A stretch of 64,000 bases of DNA, from assembly GCF_003711225.1 (NCBI RefSeq), contig NZ_CP031030.1, positions 4,898,001 to 4,962,000 on the forward strand, given 5' to 3'. The notes beneath the pieces were generated by a model, which was not told the origin of the DNA, made no database searches, and worked only from the letters and a program-made list of their open reading frames with translations. How positions within the stretch are numbered: the first letter of the stretch is position 1; each line of letters starts with the position of its first letter. A program made the position numbers and the translations under genes. Shown piece after piece: positions 31,976-40,089 of the stretch. This DNA comes from Runella sp. SP2. GTDB lineage: Bacteria > Bacteroidota > Bacteroidia > Cytophagales > Spirosomataceae.

Positions 31976-32097
31976 CAGAATGTCGAATCATTACCTACCC
32001 GAAAGTTCTGAAACTTTCGGGTAGGTCTCCGTGGGCAAGGATGTTTGGAGGTTCCAAGGGCTGAACTTCCCGAGAGTTGTACAACTTTCGGGAAGTT
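31976..32097. repeat. Repeat fragment plus two perfect palindromes after araD
   Basis: Three elements: CAGAATGTCGAAT (31976-31988), a fragment of the 69-bp hairpin family; a 15-bp stem with CTGA loop at 31993-32026 (arm ACCTACCCGAAAGTT); and a 17-bp stem with one wobble and no loop at 32064-32097 (arm AACTTCCCGAGAGTTGT). Neither has a T-tract. The rest of the 236-bp gap before the epimerase gene shows no gene. Confidence 0.8.
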
Positions 32098-32193
32098 GTT
32101 AGCAACCCTCACCACAAACCCTTGAACAATTGAGTATATTTTTCCAAAAGAATGGTTTAGTTTATTTAAACATTCAACCCAACCAATTATTCC

Positions 32194-33357
32194 ATGAAAT
32201 CTACCTTTTTCCCTCTCCTTTTGGCAGGGCTAGTCATTTTCCAAAGTTGCTCCAACAAATCCTCAGAAAGCAGCGAGTCAACCACCGAAACGCAAGCGCT
32301 CAAAATTGAAAAAACCGATTTTGGAAAACTTCCTGACGGACAAGCTGCCGAGCTTTATACCCTCAAAAATGCCAGTGGTATGGAGGCAAAGATTACCAAT
32401 TACGGTGGCATTATTACCCATCTTACTGCTCCTGATTCTAGCGGTGTGTTCGACGATGTGGTTTTGGGGTACGACTCCTTGGCGGGATACCTCAAATCAA
32501 GCCCCTATTTTGGCGCCATTGTAGGCCGATACGGAAACCGCATAGCCAAAGGAAAATTTACACTTGATGGTAAAACCTATACGTTGGCTGTCAACAACAT
32601 GGTCAATCACCTTCATGGTGGTACAGTAGGCTTCGATAAAGTTCTTTGGAAAGCCGAACCGATTGAAGGCGAAGAACCTGCGCTTAAACTTTCGTATGTG
32701 AGCAAAGACGGCGAAGAAGGCTACCCAGGCAATCTGAACGTAACGGTGACTTATACGCTTCAAAAAAACAATTCGCTTAAAATTGATTACACTGCCACTA
32801 CCGACAAAGCAACGGTCATTAACTTAACTAACCACACGTATTTTAACCTAACGGGAGCAAAACGTGACATTCTTGATCATCAGCTGACTTTGAACGCTGA
32901 CCGCTTTTTGCCAGTCAACGAAACATTGATTCCAACGGGAGAATTAAAGCCTGTAGCAGGAAATGTATTTGATTTTACCAAAGCGACGGCCATTGGTGCA
33001 CGTATCAATGATGCTAAAGACCAACAAATCAAGTACGGTGGTGGCTACGACCACTGCTGGGTGTTGAACAAAAAAGACAAGGAGCTTAGCCTAGCTGCTA
33101 CGGTGTATGAGCCTACAACGGGCCGTATCATGGAGGTTCAGACAACCGAACCTGCAATTCAGTTTTATACAGGTAATTTCTTGGACGGCAGCATCACGGG
33201 AAAGAAAGGGACAAACTATCCAAAGCGCTTTGCGCTCTGCCTCGAAACCGAGCACTATCCAGATTCACCTAACCAATCAGCATTTCCAACAGTGGTGCTA
33301 AAACCAGGTGAAACATACCAAACAACAACGATTTATACGTTTTCTGCGAAGAAATAG
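32194..33357 (+). CDS. galM: Aldose 1-epimerase (mutarotase), predicted lipoprotein
   Basis: 387 residues. N-terminal signal with lipobox (LVIFQSC, Cys about 19) and a Ser-rich linker, so probably anchored in the envelope. The mutarotase domain shows YGGIITHLTAPDS, IVGRYGNRIAKG, NHLHGGTVGFDKVLWKAE, the catalytic-His region NLTNHTYFNLTG and the catalytic Glu in ALCLETEHYPDSPNQ. It interconverts sugar anomers; beside araBAD it likely supplies the right anomer of arabinose before or during uptake (inference). Confidence 0.93.
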   Translation: MKSTFFPLLLAGLVIFQSCSNKSSESSESTTETQALKIEKTDFGKLPDGQAAELYTLKNASGMEAKITNYGGIITHLTAPDSSGVFDDVVLGYDSLAGYLKSSPYFGAIVGRYGNRIAKGKFTLDGKTYTLAVNNMVNHLHGGTVGFDKVLWKAEPIEGEEPALKLSYVSKDGEEGYPGNLNVTVTYTLQKNNSLKIDYTATTDKATVINLTNHTYFNLTGAKRDILDHQLTLNADRFLPVNETLIPTGELKPVAGNVFDFTKATAIGARINDAKDQQIKYGGGYDHCWVLNKKDKELSLAATVYEPTTGRIMEVQTTEPAIQFYTGNFLDGSITGKKGTNYPKRFALCLETEHYPDSPNQSAFPTVVLKPGETYQTTTIYTFSAKK

Positions 33358-33370
33358 CGAAATGAAAAGG

Positions 33371-33427
33371 GCAAGTGTGCAAAGGGCATAAAAGGCAAGA
33401 GGCAAGTTTTGCCCTTTGCACACTTGC
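33371..33427. repeat. 18-bp palindrome between convergent genes
   Basis: GCAAGTGTGCAAAGGGCA (33371-33388) pairs perfectly with 33410-33427 around a 21-nt loop that contains GGCAAGAGGCAAG. It lies between galM and the GGGP-synthase-like gene. The loop word recurs in the coding tandem repeat at 4583-4624. Confidence 0.75.
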
Positions 33428-33447
33428 TAACTTGCCCCTTCCTTCTT

Positions 33448-34209
33448 TCAGACGGTTACTTTATCATTAAAAGCCCTGACAAGTTGGGCAATTTCGGGAA
33501 GTAAATCGGGATTTTGTTCAATGCCGTTTCCTACCACAATCACGTCGGCACCTGCTTCGAGAGCGGCTTGTGCTTTGGCAGAAGAATTGATTCCTCCTCC
33601 CACAACGATAGGTGTGTCCACCGCTTTGCGGACAGCTGCAATCATTTCGGGCGAAACGGGTTTTTGAGCCCCGCTTCCTGCATCCAAGTACATCACTTGA
33701 AGTCCTAGCAATTCGCCAGCCATGGCCGTACAAGCGGCTACGCTAGGTTTATCGTGTGGAATGGGTGTGGTGTTACTAATATAAGAAACCGTGGTAGCAC
33801 GGCCACTTTCCACCAACATATAACCCGTAGGTAATATTTCCAGTTGACTACGTTTCAACAAAGGAGCTGCCACCACGTGTTGGCCAATAAGAAGTTCAGG
33901 ATTACGTCCCGAAATCAGCGACAACAACAAAATAGCGTCGGCGGAAGGCTCAATGTGAAGGCTATTGCCAGGAAATAAAATGGCAGGAATGGATGTATGC
34001 TCGTGAATGGCCTTGATGATGTCGTCGGCGGCATAGCGTGTAATGAGGCTTCCTCCCACAAAGAAGAAATCAACCCCGTGACGTACACTCTCGGCCAATA
34101 AAAAAGGGAATGACGAAAACTCGACCTTATCGGGATCGAGCAAAACGGCAAATGCCTTACGTCTTTCTTGAAGATTATCCTGGAGTATCGTTCGTATTCT
34201 TGACCTCAT
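33448..34209 (-). CDS. Geranylgeranylglyceryl/heptaprenylglyceryl phosphate synthase-like protein
   Basis: 253-residue TIM-barrel prenyltransferase family protein. Family signatures: AFAVLLDPDK near the N-terminus, FFFVGGSLITRYAADD, AILFPGNSLHIEPSADAILLLSLISGRNPE, YLDAGSGAQKPV and the phosphate-binding VVGGGINSSAKAQAALEAGADVIVVGN. In Archaea the enzyme makes the ether bond of membrane lipids; bacterial members of Bacteroidota and Firmicutes make glycerol-1-phosphate prenyl ethers of uncertain use (family knowledge). Its start overlaps the upstream gene's end by 35 bp, so the two are one operon. Confidence 0.85.
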   Translation of the reverse strand: MRSRIRTILQDNLQERRKAFAVLLDPDKVEFSSFPFLLAESVRHGVDFFFVGGSLITRYAADDIIKAIHEHTSIPAILFPGNSLHIEPSADAILLLSLISGRNPELLIGQHVVAAPLLKRSQLEILPTGYMLVESGRATTVSYISNTTPIPHDKPSVAACTAMAGELLGLQVMYLDAGSGAQKPVSPEMIAAVRKAVDTPIVVGGGINSSAKAQAALEAGADVIVVGNGIEQNPDLLPEIAQLVRAFNDKVTV

Positions 34210-34600
34210 TCGTATGTTGCTGTGTAGCCAAAAAATCCATTAATTTTTGACGTGCTATATCCAACGCCCACGTCATCGCCAACGAAGTCGCCGTTTTTAC
34301 TAACCACGACGGTTGGTTGTTGGTTCGTTCGGGCAATGCAAAAGATGCTTGTTGTTTGGTTTTGACTTCGGGTTCATCGTCTGGTAACAGTAGCTCTAGC
34401 ACTAAATAAACCGCCGCAATTGCCCCGCCTATCACCAAAGCCTGCTTACCAACACGCGCCGCGTCATCTTTCAAATCCGTCATTTTTTCTTCCAAGAGTT
34501 TACGGTACCCTTCCGATACCTCCTTCAGCTCCGTTTTGCGGCTGTTGGTATCTCCGAAAGGCTCTTCAAACGAAAGGATATTTTTAGGAAGTGATGCCAT
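34175..34600 (-). CDS. Small membrane-associated protein of unknown function
   Basis: 141 residues. A charged helical N-terminus (SEGYRKLLEEKMTDLKDDAARVGKQ) leads into one TM segment (ALVIGGAIAAVYLVLELLL, about 52-70), an acidic DDEPE turn, a linker and a second amphipathic helix (LVKTATSLAMTWALDIARQKLMDFLA). This resembles small phage-holin-like or YtxH-like envelope proteins but I do not recognise a family. The overlap of 35 bp with the GGGP-synthase-like gene argues for co-translation. Confidence 0.7.
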   Translation of the reverse strand: MASLPKNILSFEEPFGDTNSRKTELKEVSEGYRKLLEEKMTDLKDDAARVGKQALVIGGAIAAVYLVLELLLPDDEPEVKTKQQASFALPERTNNQPSWLVKTATSLAMTWALDIARQKLMDFLATQQHTNEVKNTNDTPG

Positions 34601-34716
34601 TGGGTGGTTATTTTATCGTTAAGCATTAAAATCTGCTTAAAAAAATCAGCTAATTCTTTCTCAAAAGTCGTAAAAACCTCTTAGATGCCCAAAACAGAAC
34701 CTTATTTTTAAAGAAA

Positions 34717-34750
34717 TTGTAATGCAAACACGTCTAAGCGCGTACCTTTG
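34717..34750 (+). promoter_or_regulatory. Predicted promoter of tatC
   Basis: TTG (34717-34719) and TACCTTTG (34743-34750) are 23 nt apart, at the long end of the accepted spacing. The -7 box is 41 nt before the tatC start codon. Confidence 0.4.
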
Positions 34751-34791
34751 TAGTTCCTATACATTACCAATCATTCCTTATTTGAAACAAA

Positions 34792-35694
34792 ATGCCACTC
34801 GATCAAGAATTTGACAACCCCACCCACGAAGAATCAGAAATGACGTTCATTGAGCACCTCGAAGAACTACGCTGGCACGTTATCCGAGCTGTAGGTGCAA
34901 TTATTGTTTTTACCATTGGGGCATTCATCTTTATTGAAGAGATATACGATAAAATTATTTTGGCCCCCTCTCGTTCGGATTTCTGGACCTACCGAATGTT
35001 GTGTAAAATCGCCGATTTCACGGGGGCTCAGGGGCTTTGCATCGACCAGCTTGATTTTGAACTTCAAAGCCGCGAAATGGCTGGGCAATTTACGATGGCG
35101 CTCATGTCAGCGCTTATCATTGGCCTTCTCTTTGCTTTTCCTTACGCGTTTTGGGAAGTTTGGCGTTTCATCAAACCTGGCTTGAAACCTTCTGAGCGCA
35201 AAATGTCGCGCGGGGCGGTATTTTACGTTACGTTTTTGTTTATGTCAGGGGTGCTTTTTGGTTATTACGTCGTTGCTCCATTGGCCATCAACTTCCTTGC
35301 CAATTTTAAGCTTGACCCGCGCATCAAAAACCAATTCGATATTACGTCGTACGTAGGATTAATTTCAATCTTGACGCTCGCTTGCGGTCTTACGTTCCAA
35401 TTGCCTGTTGTGGCGTTTGTTCTTTCTAAAATTGGTTTTCTCAATCCACGCTTCATGCGGGAATACCGTCGTCACGCCTTTGTGGTCATTCTTATCTTAG
35501 CCGCAATCATCACGCCTTCGCCTGATGTACTTAGCCAAGTATTGGTGGCTTTGCCGCTTTCGTTGCTTTACGAAATCAGTATTTTTGTATCGGCCTGGGT
35601 AGAACGCAACAAAAAAGCAGACGCTGAATTGGAAGCCAAACAAGAGGAAGACGATGCTTTTAACAACCCTTGGACACCCGACGCCGACGTCTAA
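34792..35694 (+). CDS. tatC: Sec-independent protein translocase TatC
   Basis: 300 residues, the membrane receptor of the twin-arginine system that exports folded proteins. N-terminal SEMTFIEHLEELRWHVIRAV is the TatC hallmark. Six TM segments are expected: about 32-50, 104-125 (MALMSALIIGLLFAFPYAFW), the GAVFYVTFLFMSGVLFGYYVV region, YVGLISILTLACGLTFQLPVVAF, and two closing helices. The conserved FWRFIKPGL-like WEVWRFIKPGLKPSE follows TM2. tatA/B are not in the window. The ABC ATPase gene starts 17 bp later. Confidence 0.95.
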   Translation: MPLDQEFDNPTHEESEMTFIEHLEELRWHVIRAVGAIIVFTIGAFIFIEEIYDKIILAPSRSDFWTYRMLCKIADFTGAQGLCIDQLDFELQSREMAGQFTMALMSALIIGLLFAFPYAFWEVWRFIKPGLKPSERKMSRGAVFYVTFLFMSGVLFGYYVVAPLAINFLANFKLDPRIKNQFDITSYVGLISILTLACGLTFQLPVVAFVLSKIGFLNPRFMREYRRHAFVVILILAAIITPSPDVLSQVLVALPLSLLYEISIFVSAWVERNKKADAELEAKQEEDDAFNNPWTPDADV

Positions 35695-35711
35695 TGAAAA
35701 TCATAGCATAA

Positions 35712-36458
35712 ATGATTCAGTTTATTGATATACAAAAATCGTTTGAAGGGCGAATCGTATTGGGAGGTGTCTCAGGCACATTTAAGCCTGGTGACACCAG
35801 CCTCATCATTGGCGGTAGTGGTACAGGAAAAAGCGTTTTGCTCAAATGCTTGATTGGTCTTATTCGCCCCGACAACGGCCAAGTACTTTACAACGGTCGC
35901 GATTTTTGGAACAGCGACGAAGAAGTACGAAAGCAAGTTCGCCGCGAAATGGGGGTTTTGTTTCAGGGTGGGGCATTATTTGACTCTAAAACCGTAGCCC
36001 AAAACGTACGTTTTCCGCTTGATATGCTCACCGACATGAGCGAGAGCGAAAAAAACGACCGTGTCATGGTTTGTCTCACGCGGGTGGGGCTTGACCATGC
36101 CGTCAATCGGATGCCTTCTGAAATTAGCGGGGGGATGAAAAAACGCGTCGGTATTGCTCGGGCAATTGTAATGAACCCCAAGTATTTGTTTTGCGACGAA
36201 CCCAACTCGGGCCTCGATCCACTTACTTCGATTAAAATTGATGAACTAATCAAAGAAATTACGGACGAGTATAACATCACCACCGTCGTCATTACGCACG
36301 ACATGAACTCTGTACTCGAAATTGGGGAGAAAGTAATGTTTCTTTACAAAGGCTATAAACTCTGGGAAGGCGACAACAACACCATTCTCCAAGCCGATGT
36401 TAAAGAGCTCAACGAGTTTGTCTTTGCCAGCAAGCGCCTACGAGAGATGGGAAGATAA
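35712..36458 (+). CDS. ABC transporter ATP-binding protein, MlaF type
   Basis: 248 residues. Walker A GGSGTGKSVLLKCL (about 35-48), Q-loop MGVLFQGGALFDS (typical of the MlaF/Mkl group), signature SEISGGMKKRVGIARAI, Walker B YLFCDEPNSGLDP and H-loop VVITHDMNSVL are all intact. The family powers phospholipid or organic-solvent transport to maintain outer-membrane lipid asymmetry (MlaEFD). MlaE/MlaD partners are not adjacent. Close behind tatC (17 bp), so probably one operon. Its last 21 bp overlap the convergent SRPBCC gene. Confidence 0.88.
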   Translation: MIQFIDIQKSFEGRIVLGGVSGTFKPGDTSLIIGGSGTGKSVLLKCLIGLIRPDNGQVLYNGRDFWNSDEEVRKQVRREMGVLFQGGALFDSKTVAQNVRFPLDMLTDMSESEKNDRVMVCLTRVGLDHAVNRMPSEISGGMKKRVGIARAIVMNPKYLFCDEPNSGLDPLTSIKIDELIKEITDEYNITTVVITHDMNSVLEIGEKVMFLYKGYKLWEGDNNTILQADVKELNEFVFASKRLREMGR

Positions 36459-36893
36459 CGCAAACGCTTTCTTATAAATGGGTTTTCGGTAGGCAAACTG
36501 CGCCCACAACAACGGGTACATCAAATAGTCGGTTACCCAAAGAGGTGTTTTAAATTCGATTTCGTCCGCAATGATTGTACCGCCTGCTTCTTGGCGAACG
36601 ATTCGGTGACGATGTCGCCAAAAGCGCAAGAAAAAAGGCAGTTTTGTTCCCTCATCAACAAAATAAATCTCCGATTCGGACGACTGCTGTTCCCTGATGT
36701 AGCTTATCCATTGCTGTTTAAAAAGCAAAAAATTAAGCTCCAATACCACCGTATTGCCCGCTAAGCAACCATCAAACCGTACTACGCGCACAGGAGGAAA
36801 GGGTGGGCTAAGCTTGCGAAACAATTCCTCATTGAACCCTTGCCAAACCACTTGGTAAGGCTGACTTACATGCGTTTGAATACGTAATTTCAT
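36438..36893 (-). CDS. SRPBCC-like ligand-binding protein
   Basis: 151 residues. Starts MKLRIQTHVSQPYQVVWQGF, the strand-helix opening of the START/SRPBCC helix-grip fold, followed by strands with IVRQEAGGTIIADEIEFKTPLWVTDYLMYPLL, where homologues have the long C-terminal helix. Such proteins bind hydrophobic ligands; function here unknown. Overlaps the end of the MlaF-like gene tail-to-tail by 21 bp and is divergent from the ArsC-like gene. Confidence 0.7.
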   Translation of the reverse strand: MKLRIQTHVSQPYQVVWQGFNEELFRKLSPPFPPVRVVRFDGCLAGNTVVLELNFLLFKQQWISYIREQQSSESEIYFVDEGTKLPFFLRFWRHRHRIVRQEAGGTIIADEIEFKTPLWVTDYLMYPLLWAQFAYRKPIYKKAFALSSHLS

Positions 36894-36927
36894 GCAATAT
36901 AAACTTCCTGCTCTGCAAAAAGTTTTC

Positions 36928-36935
36928 TACTTTTG
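36928..36935 (+). promoter_or_regulatory. Predicted -7 element of the ArsC-like/wecB operon
   Basis: TACTTTTG fits TAnnTTTG and lies 24 nt before the ATG at 36960; it makes longer in-frame starts unlikely. Confidence 0.4.
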
Positions 36936-36959
36936 GGCTTTTCGACCATCTTTTATTCT

Positions 36960-37295
36960 ATGCTTACAGTTTACGGTATCTCCAACTGCGACACCATCAA
37001 AAAAACGCTCAATTGGCTCAAATCCAACCAAATGGAATTCTTATTCCATGACTATAAAAAGCAAGGAATTTCGCGCGAAACGATTGAAAATTGGCTCTCT
37101 CAAACCGATTGGACGAAGTTAGTAAATAAAGCAGGCACTACCTTTAAAGCACTTTCTGACGAGCAAAAAGCAGCGATTGTAGATTCGCAAAGTGCCCTTG
37201 AATTGATGCTCGAAAAACCTTCTTTGATTAAGCGCCCTGTGATTGAAAACAGTGGGAAAATCGTAAAAATTGGTTGGAAACCCGAAGGATTATGA
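36960..37295 (+). CDS. ArsC/Spx-like thioredoxin-fold reductase (YffB type)
   Basis: 111 residues with a thioredoxin-like ArsC fold: MLTVYGISNCDTIKKTLNWL (single redox Cys at position 10), DYKKQGISRETIENWL, and the C-terminal LIKRPVIENSGKIVKIGWKPE with Arg-Pro as in YffB/ArsC. The lone CxxT-type motif fits YffB-like glutathione-dependent reductases of unknown substrate rather than arsenate reductase. Its stop codon overlaps the wecB start (ATGA), so the two are coupled, without obvious functional relation. Confidence 0.8.
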   Translation: MLTVYGISNCDTIKKTLNWLKSNQMEFLFHDYKKQGISRETIENWLSQTDWTKLVNKAGTTFKALSDEQKAAIVDSQSALELMLEKPSLIKRPVIENSGKIVKIGWKPEGL

Positions 37296-38410
37296 AAATC
37301 CTTACTGTTTTTGGCACTCGCCCCGAGGCCATCAAAATGGCCATGCTGGTGCGTCAGCTCCGCCACCACCCACATTTTGAGCATAAGTTATGCGTAACGG
37401 GTCAGCACCGCCACATGCTCGACCAAGTGCTCGAATTATTTGAGCTGACGCCTGATTTTGACCTCAACATCATGCAAGCAGGGCAAGATTTGACCGACGT
37501 CACGTGTCGAATCCTCACGGGGTTGCGTACCCTTTTCCAGTCGTATCGCCCCGACCTCGTGCTTGTACACGGCGATACCACTACTTGCATGGCTACGTCG
37601 TTGGCGGCTTTTTACGCTGGCATTAAAATAGGCCACGTTGAGGCAGGACTACGCACGGGAAACCTGCAATCGCCTTTTCCTGAAGAAGCCAATCGCCTCA
37701 TCACCGACCGCCTTGCCAACTATTATTTCGCCCCTACCGACCGCAATGTGGAAGCTTTGTTGCGTGAAGGTGTTGCCCCAAATGTGATTGTCAAAACAGG
37801 GAATACCGTCATAGACGCGCTCCTGCACGTAAGCAAGCAAGTAGAAGGTTTCTCAGAACGGGTATCGGGGGACTTGAAGCAGCTTTTTTCTACCAATCGT
37901 AAGATTTTATTGGTCACAGGGCATCGTCGCGAAAACTTCGGCGACGGTTTTATTCAAATATGCGAAGCCCTGCACGACCTCGCCCAACAGCATCCCGCGT
38001 TAGAAATTGTCTATCCAGTACACCTCAACCCGAACGTCCAAAAGCCTGTTTATGAACATTTGGGTGGCCTGCCCAACGTACACCTTCCTAATCCAATGGA
38101 TTACGCTGATTTTGTGTATGCGATGAAAAACAGTTGGGCTATTCTCACTGATTCGGGCGGCGTACAAGAAGAAGCTCCGAGTTTGGGCAAACCCGTACTT
38201 GTGATGCGCGACACCACCGAGCGACCCGAGGCCGTCGAAGCTGGCACCGTTCGGCTCGTGGGAGCCAATCGCGCTACCATCACCCAAGCCGTTACTGAAC
38301 TTTGGACACAAGCACCTGTCTATCAAGCAATGTCAGAAGCCAATAACCCCTATGGCGATGGTTTGGCGAGTCAACGAATTATTGATTTTTTAGAAAGTAT
38401 TGTCGGTTAG
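37292..38410 (+). CDS. wecB: UDP-N-acetylglucosamine 2-epimerase (non-hydrolysing)
   Basis: 372 residues; converts UDP-GlcNAc to UDP-ManNAc for surface polysaccharides. Signature segments: LTVFGTRPEAIKMAML, LVHGDTTTCMATSLAAFYAG, IGHVEAGLRTGNLQSPFPEE, GHRRENFGDG and the nucleotide-binding LTDSGGVQEEAPSLGKPVLV. The start at 37292 overlaps the preceding stop by 4 nt. Together with rfbB, galE and the polymerase-like gene at 59154, this shows envelope polysaccharide synthesis in this chromosomal neighbourhood. Confidence 0.95.
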   Translation: MKILTVFGTRPEAIKMAMLVRQLRHHPHFEHKLCVTGQHRHMLDQVLELFELTPDFDLNIMQAGQDLTDVTCRILTGLRTLFQSYRPDLVLVHGDTTTCMATSLAAFYAGIKIGHVEAGLRTGNLQSPFPEEANRLITDRLANYYFAPTDRNVEALLREGVAPNVIVKTGNTVIDALLHVSKQVEGFSERVSGDLKQLFSTNRKILLVTGHRRENFGDGFIQICEALHDLAQQHPALEIVYPVHLNPNVQKPVYEHLGGLPNVHLPNPMDYADFVYAMKNSWAILTDSGGVQEEAPSLGKPVLVMRDTTERPEAVEAGTVRLVGANRATITQAVTELWTQAPVYQAMSEANNPYGDGLASQRIIDFLESIVG

Positions 38411-38447
38411 GAGTAAACGACGACACAAATAGTAACCGATAAGACGG

Positions 38448-39032
38448 CTAACGCCCTTCTTTGGGTAAAGGAATTTCTCCCGTTTGGGCGTAGTTGACCA
38501 GCCATTCTTTTTTAGGGCCTTGAATTGTAAGAAAAAAATCATAGATAGGCTTCATATCCTTTACAAAATCGCCCGTGGGGTAAATAATGTCGCCAAAAAC
38601 CACGGCTTTTCGTGGATAATCAAAGCCTACCAAAATAATGGGCACTTTGGCTTTTAGGGCCATGTAATAAAAACCCGTTTTGAGTTTTGACACGTTGCTA
38701 CGCGTACCCTCAGGAGCAATGGCAATGTGAATTGTTTCGTTTTCCTGAAACGTAGCCGCAACCGCCTCTACCAAGTTATTGTTTTTTGTGCGATCGACAG
38801 GATACCCGCCAAGTCCGCGAAACAACCAGCCAGAATACCACTTAAACAATGCACTTTTTCCAAGATAGCCAATTTTAAGGTTTATATACGCTCTCACGCC
38901 TACCCCCACAAAAAAATCCCAATTGTACCAATGCGGACATACAAGCCAAATTCCTTTTTTTAGTTCGGTGGGTGCATGTCCTATTGTGCGCCAGCCAACT
39001 AGCCGATATAGTAGTCCAAAAAGCCAATTCAT
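38448..39032 (-). CDS. PlsC-like 1-acylglycerol-3-phosphate acyltransferase family protein
   Basis: 194 residues. Motif I HWYNWD (H-x4-D) is near residue 35, motif II GLGGYPVDRT in the middle, and motif III IAPEGTRSNVSKLKTGF later; these are the LPLAT/PlsC acyltransferase blocks. Shorter than typical PlsC (about 240 residues), as in the family of small bacterial members with 'Arg-Ser' pattern. Likely adds an acyl chain to a lipid precursor at the inner membrane. Convergent with wecB. Confidence 0.82.
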   Translation of the reverse strand: MNWLFGLLYRLVGWRTIGHAPTELKKGIWLVCPHWYNWDFFVGVGVRAYINLKIGYLGKSALFKWYSGWLFRGLGGYPVDRTKNNNLVEAVAATFQENETIHIAIAPEGTRSNVSKLKTGFYYMALKAKVPIILVGFDYPRKAVVFGDIIYPTGDFVKDMKPIYDFFLTIQGPKKEWLVNYAQTGEIPLPKEGR

Positions 39033-39171
39033 GAAGTGTAAAAGGTTAGGTTTTTCTCAAATGTAACGACCACTTCCATTATCAGCAACATTTCTCATCT
39101 TTTTTGAGAAAAGGAAACGATATTGTATTTTATGCGTTACAATAAGTAATGAACCACTCTTTTCTATTTTG

Positions 39172-40047
39172 ATGAATATGCAAGGAATTACCAAACGTTC
39201 TTTACTAAAAGATGCGATTTTAATTACAGCGGGTATTTTTAGCGCGGGACTTGGCCTAAAGGGTTTTTTACTTTCAAGCCACTTTATTGATGGCGGTGTT
39301 ACGGGCATTTCTATGCTTCTTTCGTCCATCTTAAAAGTACCCTTGGCTGTACTTATTCCTATCCTCAACCTACCATTTATTTTAATGGGCTACCGTCAAA
39401 TCGGTTTAGCATTTGCCATCAAAAGCACCTTTGCCATTACGGGTTTATCCATCTGTTTAGCTTTTGTTCACTTCCCTGATGTAACCCCAGACTTGTTATT
39501 AACCTCCGTATTTGGTGGGTTTTTTATTGGGGCTGGTATTGGATTAGCCATGCGAGGTGGCGCTGTTTTGGACGGCACAGAAGTGGCTGCATTGCTCGTT
39601 AGCCGCCGAAATTCTACGGTTCGCGTTGGTGACGTGATTTTGGGCATGAACATTCTCATTTTTGCCACGGCTGCCTATTTTTTGGGGGTTGACATTGCCC
39701 TTTATTCGATGTTAACTTACTTCACCGCCTCCAAAACTGTCGATTATTTGATTCATGGTATCGAAGAATATACGGCCGTCTGGATTGTTTCTGACCATCA
39801 TGAAGCCATCCGCGAAATGATTACGAACAAACTCCATAAAGGTGTCACGGTCTTAAATAGCGAAAAAGGTTTTGGCAAGCGTGGACTTCAAAACCAAGAA
39901 ACTAAAGTACTCTACTCGGTCGTGACTCGCCTAGAAGTTAGCCGTTTACGGGACGCCATTTCAGAAATAGACCCCCATGCTTTTGTGGTACAACACGGCA
40001 TTGACGATGCGCGTGGAGGGATTGTAAAAGAAAGGGCGTTGCACTAA
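39172..40047 (+). CDS. YitT family membrane protein
   Basis: 291 residues. Five to six TM segments fill the first two thirds (AILITAGIFSAGLGLKGFLL, GGVTGISMLLSSILKV, VPLAVLIPILNLPFILMGY, STFAITGLSICLAFVHF, VFGGFFIGAGIGLAM), followed by a cytosolic C-terminal DUF2179 domain (AVWIVSDHHEAIREMI, VLNSEKGFGKRG, LYSVVTRLEVSRLRDAI). Function not established. ATG at 39172 is used; another at 39178 is equally possible. Its TAA stop lies in the loop of a perfect bidirectional terminator. Confidence 0.88.
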   Translation: MNMQGITKRSLLKDAILITAGIFSAGLGLKGFLLSSHFIDGGVTGISMLLSSILKVPLAVLIPILNLPFILMGYRQIGLAFAIKSTFAITGLSICLAFVHFPDVTPDLLLTSVFGGFFIGAGIGLAMRGGAVLDGTEVAALLVSRRNSTVRVGDVILGMNILIFATAAYFLGVDIALYSMLTYFTASKTVDYLIHGIEEYTAVWIVSDHHEAIREMITNKLHKGVTVLNSEKGFGKRGLQNQETKVLYSVVTRLEVSRLRDAISEIDPHAFVVQHGIDDARGGIVKERALH

Positions 40048-40068
40048 TGTGCAACGCCCTTTCTTTTA
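40025..40068. terminator. Bidirectional terminator with the stop codon in its loop
   Basis: Perfect 20-bp stem (40025-40044 with 40049-40068), loop TAAT. The core is GGGCGTTGCAC, flanked by AAAAGAAA and TTTCTTTT. The stop codon TAA of the YitT gene (40045-40047) forms the loop. It also serves the convergent rfbB gene. Confidence 0.9.
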
Positions 40069-40089
40069 TAGTCAATAAGTATCTATTTC

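Noticed and set aside
36438-36458. 21-bp tail-to-tail overlap of the MlaF-like and SRPBCC genes as a regulatory feature
   Set aside because: Short convergent overlaps are common and both reading frames are well supported; no hairpin or other signal there.
37292-37295. ArsC-like/wecB coupling as evidence of functional link
   Set aside because: ATGA overlap shows co-translation only; no biochemical connection between a redox protein and UDP-GlcNAc epimerase is known to me.
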